Made by a program: the position numbers and the translations under genes. A stretch of DNA of 64,000 bases from Cordilura impudica. Its lineage: Eukaryota > Arthropoda > Insecta > Diptera > Scathophagidae. This document shows, piece by piece, positions 11,984-23,914 of the stretch (its first letter is position 1; every line of letters starts with the position of its first letter). The stretch is from assembly GCA_963682025.1 (NCBI GenBank), contig OY821519.1, positions 109,743,764-109,807,763 of the forward strand, given 5' to 3'. The notes beneath the pieces are model-generated. The model saw only the letters and a list, made by a program, of their open reading frames with translations. It was not told where the DNA came from and searched no databases.

Positions 11984-12440
11984 AATTATTAGTATGCAAG
12001 GCGATTTCTTGTGACCTCTTCTTCTTTTTTAGTTACCAACCGCTTTTCGCAAAAAAATGTACCATTTGAAAGATATTTCTTTAGAGATGTGCACCATCTT
12101 TAGTGATGTACAGTATCTGGTTCATTTTTGGGGAGTAATAACCATTTAAAGTTGATACTAACACATATATAAAACTCATATTCAAGCTTCAAATAACAAC
12201 TATAATGCCGTGTGTATGGTTATTAAATTTGTGTTGAATTGTGAATTGGCTTAAACTAAATAGCATACCTTTAGGCTCTTATATAATTATTTATTAACAA
12301 ACCCATTTATATATTTTCTGTATGTTGCGCAAATATTTATAACGAAATTTAATGAATTTTATTTTAAATTAAAAAAATTTAATGCAAAAGTAAAATTTCC
12401 TAGAATTTGCACTCGAATTTCGCGAGCTGGGCTCTGCTAG
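11984..12440 (+). mobile_element. Short Helitron (group 2)
   Basis: The head reads TATGCAAGGCGATTTCTTGT, close to the GGCTAGGCGATTTCTTGTGA head of other copies. The shared body word TGTGTTGAATTGTGAATTGG follows, and the end is CACTCGAATTTCGCGAGCTG then GGCTCTGCTAG and T. A complete but diverged copy. Confidence 0.72.
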
Positions 12441-12457
12441 TCTTAATAAAAGTTTTA

Positions 12458-13068
12458 GGCCCTTATTATGAGCTGCATTCGATCTTCGATCTTCGCTGGC
12501 TATCGAACACCTACTATCGAATGTAAAATTCGTATTATGAGCTGGCAGCACGGTCGAAAATTTCGTTGTACAACGAATTTTAAATCGAACACAATTTTGC
12601 TTTCGATGCTGGATGGCAGTTTGTAAAACTTATTGAAAATATATGTTGTAAATTATTTTAATTTCATGAGGTTGATCTGCCATGTGTGCATTGCCGCAGC
12701 AGTTCATCTGTAGTAGACAGCAAATCCATAAACGCCTCCTTTCAGTCCATATAAATCTGTAAACAAATGGTACCATTGTTAAAACTTCGCATACTCATGT
12801 AGTGGAATCCACTTCCAAAGCGTTGGAAGCATCTCTCATGATGAAGCATTCATCTTCATCAGACGATCTTAGAACCCTAATTCCAGGTTAATAAATAATT
12901 AATTATAAAATAATTAATGATAAATATGTACTATTGTGAATAATCCAATTGAGTGAAATTCACAATAGCGCTATTTTATCGAATGTGCGCAATAATACCA
13001 AATGAAAATTCGTTCGATCAGTTAATTCGACCACAATCGAAAATCGAAAGTTGCTCATAATAGGCACC
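12458..13068. mobile_element. PIF/Harbinger-like MITE with TTA target duplication
   Basis: Imperfect terminal inverted repeats: GGCCCTTATTATGAGC on the left, GGTGCCTATTATGAGC when the right end is reverse complemented, both running on into TTCGAT-type words. The element is flanked on both sides by TTA (12455-12457 and 13069-13071). Termini beginning GG and a 3-bp TTA duplication are typical of PIF/Harbinger. No transposase is visible inside, so I call it non-autonomous. Confidence 0.62.
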
Positions 13069-13071
13069 TTA

Positions 13072-13586
13072 ATAAAATATTTGGAATTACTCGTTTTGCA
13101 AAACACTTAAGGAACATTTCCACTCAAATGTTAAAAACGCTTTGTGCCAACTATGAGTGCCAGAAAAAGTTTTCGTACATTTACAGTTAGGGTGATCCCC
13201 TGAGTTATGCCCTGACTTACAGGTCTGTTAAAGCGATTTTAGTTAGTAGAAATTAATTTGACATAATTCATTTCTTTTGGAAACTAAATTTTAAGATGAT
13301 TCCCAAAATCCAAGAAATCGGTGCTGACGAAAGAAAAATTACCCTAAAGCTTATATATTTTGGGTTAATCTTTTTGTGAAATAACGTGGATCATAGGGTC
13401 ATCAGTGCAGTACGTCATTGAAAACTCTAAGTTCACCTATACAATTTTCTGATCACCTCTCCAAACTAGCCGGAGTGATGACAACCCAAGAATCTCTCGA
13501 CAATGACATCCCTGAAGATAGCATTCAGAAATATTTAAAAAGTCATGAGGAACATTGAAAGCCATACATTTACGATATCAATAGAA
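13072..13586. other. Unassigned spacer
   Basis: No coding motif or repeat recognised between the MITE and the next DINE. Confidence 0.4.
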
Positions 13587-14353
13587 TACAAGTAAGAAAA
13601 TTATAGGCGGTCTAGACTGACCATACGATACCCTATACCATGACTTTAGAGAAAATGTTTTATATCTAGTTGCATATAGAAAATATGCATAAACCAAATT
13701 TGAGTGATATTGTTATTAATTTTTTCGCCAACAGATGTGAATAGGTTCATATCGGATGCTATATTTATATGTGGACTAGGTAGGAAAATGGACCGATCCT
13801 GACCATATTTGGTAAAGTCACACAAAAACATATACAAACCAAATTTAAGAAAAATCTGCGCAATATTTTTTTTTTTTTTTTTTTCTTTTTTATAAATTAA
13901 TTGAAGATCGGAAAGCAGTTTTATATAGGGTTTATTAATGGTCCTACAGGGCTTATTTTTAGATTTCTCATAAATGGATGTATTAAACACAAATAAACAA
14001 AATTTTACCCAGATCTATAATTAAGATATTATGGCAATTTAAGTTGATCTCATAGAGGTCATTTGTATGGACACTAGGTCTGAACATATATCGATTTTCA
14101 ACCATATCAAATTTCATCAAAATATATTCATATTTACGACCTGTTGTTTGATCACAAGGTTTACGTGAACACACAGATGGACAGAAAGACAAAAGGATAG
14201 ACGGACAGACAGACATTACTAAATCGACTCAGAAAGTGATTCTGAATCGATCGGTAAAATAAAAGGTGGGTCTAGGTCAAATATCATCAGCACAAGCTCA
14301 TTATACCCTAAACCACTATGTGGTCAGGGTATACCACTATGTGGTCAGGGTAT
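13587..14353 (-). mobile_element. DINE-like element, full length, diverged
   Basis: It opens with ACAAGTAAGAAAATTATAGG and a decayed palindrome (GGTCTAGACTGACC). It ends with CCACTATGTGGTCAGGGTAT, and this last block is present twice in tandem at about 14310-14353. The microsatellite has decayed to mixed GGACAGA units (about 14177-14212), which suggests an older copy. Confidence 0.8.
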
Positions 14354-14738
14354 AATGATGGCAAATGAGTATGTAAGCAAGGCATCACAATTTAAGGAAC
14401 GTGTTTTGTTTTCAGATGAAAGAAAGTTTTGAACTAAAAAAGTTTTATTGACGAAAAAGCTGAACTAAATTAATAAAATAATAACGTTTTCTTATTATTA
14501 ACTTTTAAAAACTTAAAAGTTAAAAGTTATTAATTTTTTTTAAGTTTTTTACCTGCATAAAATTTGGTATGTACGAATCAACCCAAAGAATGGGTTGTAA
14601 AATGTGCTGTTGTTTACATGCACGGAATATTTAAAAATCGCGCTTAAAAATATATATTTTGAAATCTGAGCTGAAGCAAAATAACGTTCGAAGGTCTCCG
14701 ATATCATTAATATATAGTGTATCTATTTTTTTATATCA
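14354..14738. other. Unassigned spacer
   Basis: AT-rich. It has a local inverted word around AAAACTTAAAAGTTAAAAGT (about 14510-14530) and no gene. Confidence 0.4.
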
Positions 14739-15010
14739 TAATATTAATATGCAAGGCAATATTTGGTGGCATATTTTAGACCTTCAATTACCAACCAATT
14801 TTGAAAAGAAAATATACCATTTGAAAGGTATTTCTTTGCAGATGTACAACATATTAACGGATTTGCACCATCTGGTAATTCTTTTTTTTTTTTTTGCAGT
14901 AAAATTTTTTTAAAGTTGGTACTAACCCATACATAAAACATATATTTAAGCTTAGAAAAAAGATCTACACAATATTGCTTATGTTTATTAAATTTGTGTT
15001 AAATTGTGAA
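14739..15010 (+). mobile_element. Short Helitron (group 2), 3'-incomplete
   Basis: ATTAATATGCAAGGCAATAT is the decayed head, and the body runs in step with the copy at 11984 (ACCATTTGAAAG, GTACTAACCCATACATAAAA, TGTGTTAAATTGTGAATTG). The usual hairpin and CTAG end are not found, so the 3' end is lost or too diverged to see. Confidence 0.6.
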
Positions 15011-15300
15011 TTGTGAATTGATCTACAGAATTGACTTAGAACTCTTTAAATCAGTTTTATAGGACTCTTGAAGCCAATTCCTGTAGGCTTATTTTAGGGT
15101 GTAATTGCATTTTGAATAAGCAAGAAAACTTTGAACGTGATTCCTCTCCTTTTAGGAAAATTACAATTACTTCGAAAGTGCGATATCAACTGTGTGTTCA
15201 ACAAATACTTATAATACTATTTAATGAATTTTATTTAAGAATTCTCGAATTAATGAATTTTGTTGAAATATTCATAAATTTTATAAATAGATATATATAA

Positions 15301-16333
15301 ATATTAGGGTGACAGAAGTCATACGGGTTTTTACGTGTGTGCCTGTCTTGTTGTCTTAACCACACGGTGGTCTTAGCACTTGGATAGATACTATGCGTCT
15401 TGCCTTCGCCCCGCCATAAGACGGTTACAAGCTGGAGTGATGTGTTCGGCATCACTCCACACTTTGTTATTGTGTCGGGCCTATCAAAACCCTTTTGCTT
15501 TAGAGGTAGCAACACCTGGGTGAATGCACCTCCACATCGATCTGTGATCTGCCCGCGTTATGGGCACCACAGCAACTGCGAAACTCCTCGAGGGGCCATT
15601 CCCAATGAGATCGTATTAAAGATTCCTCACAGACCTCTGCATTGACCTTGCTTACCATATCACAGTTTTCTGAACCATTTTCACGCACTCTCGTATCGTC
15701 AAAAGACTTCTACTCATGTTACATCCGACATTCTTGAATCCGATTCATCTTGCGACTCATCTTCCACTCATGCCACCCAAACAACGCATATACCAGCTCT
15801 TTCACTTCGCAACCACCCCTACTAGTCACACACAGCGATCTCCTCTGCAGTCAGATTCGAAAGCCTCTAGTGCCACGTTCGTAATGTGGTCCAACAATAC
15901 CTTCAGTTCAACTTGGATCTCACATATATTAAAGGGGTGTGACAACCTTTTCATCTGGTTGGATGTTTCACGATCCACCAGTCGGCCATCAGATTCCTGT
16001 GTTATAGTTCGCTTAGTCTGCGCGAGAAGTCAAAGAGTCCTCTTCTTATGGCTATTCGATTTCCCCGCAGTACCAAATTTAGCGCCTTTTGGTGAGGCTT
16101 CGCTACCAATTGGCCAAATTTAGTAACTACCAGTTACCCCTCGTATGGGATTGCACTGGCAGACATTTCTCTTCCTTAACCTTTAGCCGCTAGGAATAAT
16201 CACCAGAAATAACTGGCTTTGCCTAGCGTTGCCCAGGAGCACCACTTGGAGGTAGGATATAGGCCATTGTATCACGTCTCTGGCAAGCCAGTTCCTGATG
16301 AGTACAACTTTTGCTCCCATATTAGGGTGACAG
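15301..16333. mobile_element. Unclassified 1-kb insert bounded by a 15-bp direct repeat
   Basis: The word ATATTAGGGTGACAG occurs at 15301-15315 and again at 16319-16333. Between them lies about 1 kb that is visibly richer in G+C than anything around it. The right-hand repeat continues into a dispersed repeat whose other copy (57565) starts ATTAGAGTGACAG, so the direct repeat looks like a target duplication made when the 1-kb segment inserted at the start of that repeat. The insert has no terminal inverted repeat, poly(A) tail or convincing reading frame on either strand. A 135-codon frame at 15716-16123 has no motif I know. A 15-bp duplication would suit a LINE-type insertion, but the class is open. 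Confidence 0.5.
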
Positions 16334-16620
16334 TCAATTTTTTTTGTTTTGGAATTTTAAGACGTGCGGGTCGGATTATTGTGACATTGGATCTAAAACT
16401 TTAGTGAGCAAAATTTGCGCCGAATCGGATAATGCTTTCTGGACGCACATTGAGTTCAAAGTCCAAATATGCATTTATATGTAAAAATTATCAAAAAAAA
16501 AATCATTTTTCACCAAAGTTTTGATATTAATAATTCCGTTTCAATTAAATTAACTAATATACCATACTCTAGAGTAAATTATCTTTCTAATCAAATAACA
16601 AAATCTATTATCGGTTGAAA
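16319..16620 (+). repeat. Dispersed repeat R, copy 1
   Basis: About 300 bp shared with 57565-57860. Both contain TGTGCGGGTCG, ATTGTGACA, TGGATCTAAAACTTTAG, CATTGAGTTCAAAGT and TGTAAAAATTATCAAAAAA in the same order, then AATTATCTTTCTAAT. No coding capacity is seen. The similarity fades beyond about 16620. Confidence 0.65.
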
Positions 16621-18348
16621 AACTGCCAAATAATATCAAGTACCCCAGGCAATAAATGTGATGCAGACCACTTGATTAAGAAAATCGAGCCCACATTTTC
16701 AAAGGCATTGACATAATGTACAACAACAACATTTTTGCATTTTCCTGATCCCAAAATGATCTTATGTAAAGTATTTTGCATCTTGTGTATTGTTACGCCT
16801 TTCTAAATTAATATCAAAATGGTACGTATTTTTTAGCACTATTTAAAAATCTCCAATTTTACTTTTACAAAAATTTTGTTCAAGAAACTTTTAGAAATCA
16901 TGTCTTATTAACAAAGTATACATAATTAAAAATATTTTGCTTTTAAAATCAGTAAGAACGTGCTAATAAAACGCATATTTGACATTTGTCAGAATGACCA
17001 CATGATCTTTCTGTGAAAAGCTAAGGCGGGGTGCCGACAACCGACCAGTGCCGGCAACCGACCACTTTCTCCTACTATTAAAATGCATTTCATTCCTAAT
17101 GATATTACCATTTTTTTTTTTAAATAAATTTCTGATGCACTCAATTGTACGTACCCAGAACCTCTACTAGGACATTGGTCAAGTTTAAAAACACTGTCAA
17201 ATGGTGTTTTTTTTTTAAATATATTATCTTTATAAAAAATTATTGAAACTTTAACTTAAATTAAAGCCTGTGTCTAATATTTCCATAAGCTTTAGTTATA
17301 CCAAGAAAACAACTAAAATACATATTTTAAAGAAAAATAAATATGACTATGCACAAAAAAATTAACTGCTCACCAAATTATGAATTTGTTAAATTGAATT
17401 TCATGGGTTTCAAAAGAATAAACCTTTGTCGATGGCATATTTTCTGACAATCTGTCAGCAGCGCATTAAAATCAGTGCCGCATTCTTAATCATTAACCTT
17501 CAAGCACTTCACTACAAAAATCTATAAACAAAAGCAATCAACAGCGAATTTGCTTATGCTCTGTTCTAAATGTATAAATTTAACCAGCATACAACCAGCA
17601 TACATACTTTGGCGCTTTTTTTTCGGTATAACCATAGAAAATATAAATCAAATCCATTACTTTTTTTTACTCAATATAGCAAACTGACTGACACCTAAGA
17701 ACTTTTAAGTTCTTTGAATCTTGTATGAATGCTTGTAGTATTTTGACTTTAACAATAAATTTCTCTCCTGGATTTTGTGTGTTTTAATTCTCACGTTTCT
17801 TGATAGTGACCCAAAAAAAAAAAATATGTTTAGTTTTAAGATACTGGAGGCATATCATGAAATGTGTGGATGTTAAGTTTTTCAATTGAATTCTAAAAAA
17901 TAGCTATAATTAAATAAACATCTGTCAAGGGTTGTTTAAACCTTCCATAGAAAAAGGCAAACAACTTTGCCGTCGTACAGTACATTAAATAAAATTACAA
18001 TATTTATATTTATCTCCCTTTTAACAGTAAAATATGGCTAAATATTCATCGATAATTCTAACTTGATTGCGTTAGCTTATAAACGTTTTATTTACTACAT
18101 GAGGAATTTCCTGGCTGTGCACTCTCACGTTTCTGTGGTCAGCATTAGCCCCCCGATCAAAGGTCTTTATCGGACGGCCCAAGACTACCCGTGCATTAAT
18201 GGAGGACACCCGACGCAACATCAAAGAAACTCTGCCATATTTATTCAAAAAAGTTTGCGTTGTGCTAAAAAGCCGCAGAAGCCATTTTCCTTACATAACC
18301 CTATTCTATGTACATGATGATTCAATAAAATAATAACAATGCACGAAA
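16621..18348. other. Unassigned AT-rich region, 1.7 kb
   Basis: No gene or complete element recognised. A small tandem duplication (GTGCCGACAACCGACCA then GTGCCGGCAACCGACCA) lies at about 17031-17064. At about 18140-18320 one frame gives a basic, slightly mariner-like peptide, but it is too short and unsupported to call. Confidence 0.4.
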
Positions 18349-18829
18349 GAAGTAAGAAAATTATAGTCGGTCTAGACCGACTATACGCCACCATATGCCA
18401 TGCATTTAGATACCCTATAGAAAATAAGCATATACCAAATTCGAGTGTCATTGTTATTAATTTGTTGCCTTCGGATATGAAAAAGTTAATATCCGATTCT
18501 ATATATATATGGAGACTAGGTAAAAAATGGGCCCGATCCTGACCATATTTGGTAAGGGCACTTATTTTTTGCAAAGATATATAAAAACCAAGTTTGAGAA
18601 AAATCTGTGAAATATTTTTGTTTCTTGATAGATTTAAGTGAATATCGGGAATAAGCTTCATATGGTGACTATGACTAAGAATTTTCCTAGAGGGTTTATT
18701 TTTGGACTACAGATAAATGGATATAATAAACATATACAAGCCCGATTTGCCCGAGATCTATTTAATGGTGTGGAAATTATGTCAATTCAAGTCGATCTCT
18801 TGCGGAACTAGGCATTAAGCATGAAATAA

Positions 18830-19523
18830 AATGGGATACTGACACAATAAGCATTAAAATTTGGTCAAAAAATACAACTTTTACAATAATACCTGTGTAT
18901 ATATTTCAGACCCACGGATTGTATTGATGGGTTTAGTAAGCTAAAACAAGCGGTTGAAGAACATAATTACTCAAATCCAATTTTAATGGGCGATTTCAAA
19001 GCAAGATCGGTGTCTCGCCCAAGAAATGATAGATATTTATAAGGAACTGTTTATAGCTGGGACGGAAGGAAGAAATTCAATCGATAAAGTTGTAAATGCT
19101 AATGGTAGACGAATTTTAAATTTTTTTAATGACAACAGTTTGTTGATATTAATTGGTAGAACCCAAGGGGACACGGAAGGAAAGCTCACATATTTAAACA
19201 CATTGGGGGAATCTGTGATCGATTTTTGTGCAACCGCACAAGACATGCTAGGCTATGTTGATGCAGACCACTACCCAATAGAGCTTAACATAAAGGTATC
19301 AATACAAAAGGAACCAATTACAAAACCATCGCATACTTCCTATATTATATTGGGATAATTCCAAAATAGAGCAATTTCAGCAAAAACTTCATGCAAATCT
19401 AGAAAACATAAATTCGAACCAATGAAACCTAGTCAAGCTATGTGAAGTTAAAAAAAAGTCCACGCATATGACAAAATTTAACCACAAAACTTTTGAAAGT
19501 AAATAGAACTGGTATAGTCATAA
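18830..19523 (+). pseudogene. LINE-B endonuclease fragment
   Basis: Two frames carry recognisable APE endonuclease pieces. Near 18830-18900 a frame reads ISIKIW...IIPVYI, the usual beta strand of the domain. From 19026 a 110-codon frame includes NGRRILNFFNDNSLLILIGR, LTYLNTLGESVIDF and the C-terminal DADHYPIEL, where the catalytic histidine of the family sits in (S)DH. The M of MGDFN survives only as a relic near 18990, and stops lie between the pieces. The fragment then runs into the piggyBac insertion. Confidence 0.8.
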
Positions 19524-22367
19524 CCCTTTCAGACCCATCACAAAAATATGCTCTAATTTTCACAAAAGTAAAGATTTAAAATTTTTCTTTTTACAGGCGT
19601 TTAAAATTTAATTTTTAAAATTTTTTCACAATCATGAATTTTTGAATAAGGACCTGACACGTTTGTGTATTTTGGCCATTTATATGTAAAATAATTATTA
19701 TTTTTCGAAAACGACCAAGCACAATTATGTACTTTGGTCGTTTAGTGGTAAAATAAATTTCATATTTTCATAAAAAGGATTCATTGTATTTCAATTTTAT
19801 TCAACTTAAAAATCAAAAATAAATTAGTTTAATAACAAAACAAAAACCAAATAAATAAATTATACACTAAAAAATGTAGCGTATAAATTGGTATAAAAGA
19901 AAAAGAAATTCAATAAAACTTAAAAATATAATTATTTAACGAGATATGTTTTATAAACTTAAGACTAAAATATAGGAACTTTATGATTCATTCAAAACTG
20001 AAATTAACGTTTGATATGATATTCATTAAAACAGTCCTTGCCTTTCGCAACACACAAACTTAGTTTGCACTTTTGACATATTGCCCTTGTTCTGCTTTCA
20101 CAGAAAGTGTTCCGACATCTTTTTGCGGTTCCATCTACAAATTGGGGCCAATGGTCATAACGATCGTAATTGATGTCATCTGGAGCATTGTGAGGACGGA
20201 ATTTTGTTCCGTGAATCTCATGAGGTAACTCAAAAGGTTCAGCTATTTCTGGAGGAGCTTCTTTGTACTTAGCTAGCACTTCTCCTATTTCAAATTTGAA
20301 AGTGAGGAACGTTTTTATGCTTTTCTTCGGAACACAAACTATTTTTGCATCATTTCTGTATTCCATCCAGCTGTTGTATATCGCCATGTCAAGATAATGA
20401 AAAAAAACTTTGACTGGCCATTTCTTAGTCTTCATGCTGATGCGGTAGTATTCCATCATTTGATCTGCTGTATCCACGCCTCCCATTTTTGAATTGTACA
20501 ATTGAATTACCGCAGGTATTGGGACTGGCAAACGACATTTTTTAGCTTTTATCCAATGTTCTACTTCGCCAACCGGGTCCTTTCCACATGCAGTTGAAGC
20601 AATCGTTACACACTTTGTGTCACACCAGTTTACAACAGCAACTTTGTCGTCTTTAACGATTTGAGTCATACTATTACGTTTCATTTGCTTGTCTGACGGA
20701 AAGTTAACTCTTTTTCCTAACCGATTTCCCATAATACCACTTGCTTTAAAACCATTCTCTTCAAGTTTTACCATTAGAGGTATTGTTGTGAAAAATCGAT
20801 CAAAATAAAGAAAACTGCCTTTGGGTAGGAACTTGGTTAATCTCAACACAATTGATGGTCCATGACCCACCCAGTCCACTATCAGGAAATGTACCAGCCC
20901 CTTGAACCATTTTGAAGTCAACGATTAATCCTTCGGAAGTAGCACAAACAAGATTTTTCAAACCCATCGGTCGTGGCTTTGATCTTATGACTTGTCGTGC
21001 TGGACATCTGCCAGTAAATGACACCATTTGCTCATCAATTGAATAGGATGTAACATCGGTAATCGGATGTAACATGTAATTGATTGCAACGATTCCTTAC
21101 TAAATCAATTACTGGTTGAACTCTCCAAAGCTTGTTCGTTGCATTGGGCATTTGATTATCAACAAAGTGAATAATATTTCTCAGCCTAAAGAATTTGTTT
21201 CTCGACATTGCGCTAGATATAAGCTCATTCCTAAAGTCGTTTGACCGGTACATATATACCTGTGGATAATTTAGGCAACCCATGATTATAGCGCAGCCGT
21301 AAAAATTCTTAATATCGGATTTTGTGAAATTCATCTCTTCCCCGGTAGTTGCTAGAGCATATATTTTTGTATATTGTACAGTTTCTTCATAGTGGCTTTC
21401 CAGAAAATATCTTGAAAAATACTCGTAAGGCGATCGTAGTTGAACAAGATTTTGACAGCTATATACCGTTGGAATAGTATGAACTGGAAACTCCTTTTGT
21501 TTCCATATGTCCGCTCGTGCCTTATTTAAAGTGGTATTTATATTTGAAACAGCAACTGGTTCTAAAAAAATTTAAATTGATGTTCAAATACATGTAAATA
21601 CAGTTGCATAAGAAGCGTTTACCTCCTTCAGATCCGCTTATGAATGTTTTTGACGCAGATGGAATGCTTAACACTGGTACATCATCAGCAATATTAGCAA
21701 GATTTCCTAAGAGCAATAATAAATAATATCAGATACGAAATATTACGAGAAATAAGTGGTTACCATCTTCAACTTCGTCCTCGGATGATACTATGTGCAC
21801 TGTTAAGAAGAGAATAACTTGGTTTCCAAGCAGTATCGCGGTACTCATCATCAGAGGAAAAATCATCTTCTGAATTTTCGAGAATATTCAGGACTCTTTG
21901 CAGGTCTGCATCCGTGGAAAAGTTAAATTTCTTACCTATAAAATTTATATAACCCAATTGTGAGTTTGCAAAGAAATGTCAATTTGTGACCGTGATACAC
22001 GATTGTGTTATCTGAGTTTTATCTCCATTTAACTATTGATAAAACTTTATATTTTAATTAAATCACTTTTGAACACTATTCTATAAACTATTGGCTACTC
22101 AAAATCACTCTCATTAAAAACAAAACACTTTTGCTCTATCTTGTTTTTTACTTACCACGCGACATACTTCTTCTCACTTTGAATGCACTGAGGAAACTGG
22201 TTTTTATTCTTTTTTTCAAAAAGTTTGCACTTGTTCTCTTTTTTTATAATTGAAAAAGAACCTAGCACAGCTACTGCGTTTGGAAGTTTATTCAAAAAAT
22301 AAAAAATTTGCTTCCTAGAATTTTTTCAATCCACATCGCACAATTGTGTATGCTGGGTCCGAAAGGG
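19524..22367 (-). mobile_element. piggyBac-family DNA transposon with ATAA target sites
   Basis: The terminal inverted repeats read CCCTTTCAGACCCA (19524-19537) and TGGGTCCGAAAGGG (22354-22367). ATAA flanks both ends (19520-19523 and 22368-22371), where piggyBac normally duplicates TTAA. Total length is 2844 bp, usual for the family. The element lies within LINE-B between its endonuclease and its linker/RT, so it is younger than LINE-B. The transposase reads on the minus strand and carries frameshifts. Confidence 0.87.
20004..21957 (-). pseudogene. piggyBac transposase pseudogene
   Basis: From the 5' (right) side: an acidic N-terminal piece with DLQRVLNILENSEDDFSSDD (21769-21957); a small piece at 21522-21716; an open stretch from about 21520 to 21035 with KIYALATTGEEMNFTKSDI and NYPQVYMYRSNDF; the core with YSIDEQMVSFTGRCPARQ and DFKMVQGAG; and a 305-codon frame (20004-20921) with FLYFDRFFTT, KMGGVDTADQM and a C-terminal cysteine-rich domain (CRNTFC, CQKC, CVAKGKDCF). 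All three catalytic aspartates are present in the DNA (codons near 20917-20919, 20799-20801 and 20472-20474). Two one-base frame changes, near 21060 and near 20880, separate the blocks. The N-terminal gaps may be introns or further breaks. Confidence 0.85.
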
Positions 22368-23135
22368 ATAAATGCAATTCTGCAAGAGAAAAAAGTTTCA
22401 AGTTTTTAAACAAATACATGTAATCTAAAAGTGTAGAAGATAAAGATAAATATTTGAAATCGCAAAGGCATTACAAGCAAATGTTCAGAACCCGTAAAGC
22501 GGAATATAACAAGCAACTTATAGATAAAATAAACTGCATAAAAAGCAGCAAAGAATGGTGGAAACTAGTTAAAGAGATAAGAAACCACAAGTACCTAATA
22601 GGCCCTGATGACTCGGCCGCAAACTTCAAAGCCCACTTTCAGAATCTTTTAAATCCTACACACTCAAATCCAGAGATGCAGTATGCACCCCATTTCATTG
22701 AAAATCGTTTACTAGATGGTCCTATTACTATTATTTAACTGAAGAACGTATTAAAGAAGGTGAAATTAAACAAAGCCGCAGGTGAAGATCGGGTGCCTTA
22801 TGAATTTTTTTTAATGTTACGGATGAATTCTATATACAACTGCTGCAGGTGTATAACGACATCTTCAATAACAGTAGGATAGATAACTCTTTTAACAAGA
22901 CTCTGGTTTTTCCCATAAATAAAAAGGGAGATATAAGCCAACCTAACAATTATAGAGGCATATCCTTCATAAATTGCATTGTCAAGATCATGATGGGGGT
23001 GTTGAATGAAAGGTTGTTTAATTTTGTAGAAACAAATAATTTTATGACCGAATATCAGGCTGGATTTTGAAGACAATATTCAACAGTTGATAACATTTAT
23101 AACTTGTCAGCCCTGGTAAGGATTAAGCTAGAAGA
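22368..23135 (+). pseudogene. LINE-B linker and RT N-terminal fragment
   Basis: Frame 22454-22738 gives KSQRHYKQMFRTRKAEYNKQ, the basic linker after the endonuclease, then SSKEWWKLVKEIRN. After a frame change, 22849-23070 gives NKTLVFPINKKGDISQPNNY followed by RGISFINCIVKI and FMTEYQAGF, the standard fingers of LINE reverse transcriptases. An in-frame TGA follows EYQAGF at about 23068. The DINE at 23136 interrupts the text right after KLEE. Confidence 0.83.
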
Positions 23136-23914
23136 AACAAGTAAACAAACTATAGTCGGTCTAGCCCGACTATACGATACCTTATATTGTGGTTAAGAGA
23201 CCATATCTCTTCGGTCCAACTAATTGGATATAGCAGATAAGCATAAAGCAAATTTGAGTGGCATTTTTATTAATTTTTTTCGCTGCAGATATGAAAAAGT
23301 TCATATCGGATAATATATTTATATGGGGACTAGGTCGAAAAATGGACCGATCCTGACGATGTTTGGTAAAGTCACTTATACCTTGAAAAAATATACACAA
23401 ACCAAATTTCAGAAAAATCTGTGAAATATTTTTGTTTTTTGATAGATTTAAGTGCAGATCGGAAAGCAGCGCTGCATGAGGCCTATGAGTAACGGTTGTT
23501 CCATAGGGAAAATTTTTGGACTACTCACTAATGGGTGTAATAAATACATACAAACCCAATTTGACTGAGATCTATATGATAATTTGGAACATGGTCTGAA
23601 AATGGACCGATTCTCACCAATTTCAATAGCGTTTATCCCATGGCCGATGGAAGCTTATGTACCAAATTTCATCGAAATATATTCATATTTGCGACCTGTA
23701 GTTTGATTACAAGCTTTACATGGACACACAGATGGACGGACGGACGGACATTGCTATTTCGACTCAAAAAGTGATTCTGAGTCGATCGGTATAATTAAAG
23801 ATGGGTCTAGGATGAATATTTTTGGTTGTTACAAACAGCAGCACAAATTCATTATACCCAAACAGCAGCACAAAGTCATTATACCCAAACCACATAGTGG
23901 TATAGGGTATAAAA
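23136..23914 (-). mobile_element. DINE-like element inserted in LINE-B RT
   Basis: Opens ACAAGTAAACAAACTATAGT with one mismatch in the palindrome and ends CCACATAGTGGTATAGGGTA then A. LINE-B resumes directly as AAAGTCTATGCGTTTTTCAT, encoding the RT palm strand KVYAFFIDFKAE. The GGAC microsatellite is only about three units. Near the end CAGCAGCACAAA...CATTATACCCAAAC is partly duplicated (about 23836-23890). Confidence 0.84.

Noticed and set aside
15716..16123. 135-codon open frame as a possible gene
   Set aside because: No motif, unusual composition, no support on either side, and it lies inside an insert of unknown type; the higher G+C alone makes longer chance frames likely.
18140..18320. 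Basic peptide resembling a mariner DNA-binding region
   Set aside because: Too short, with no neighbouring transposase blocks or termini.
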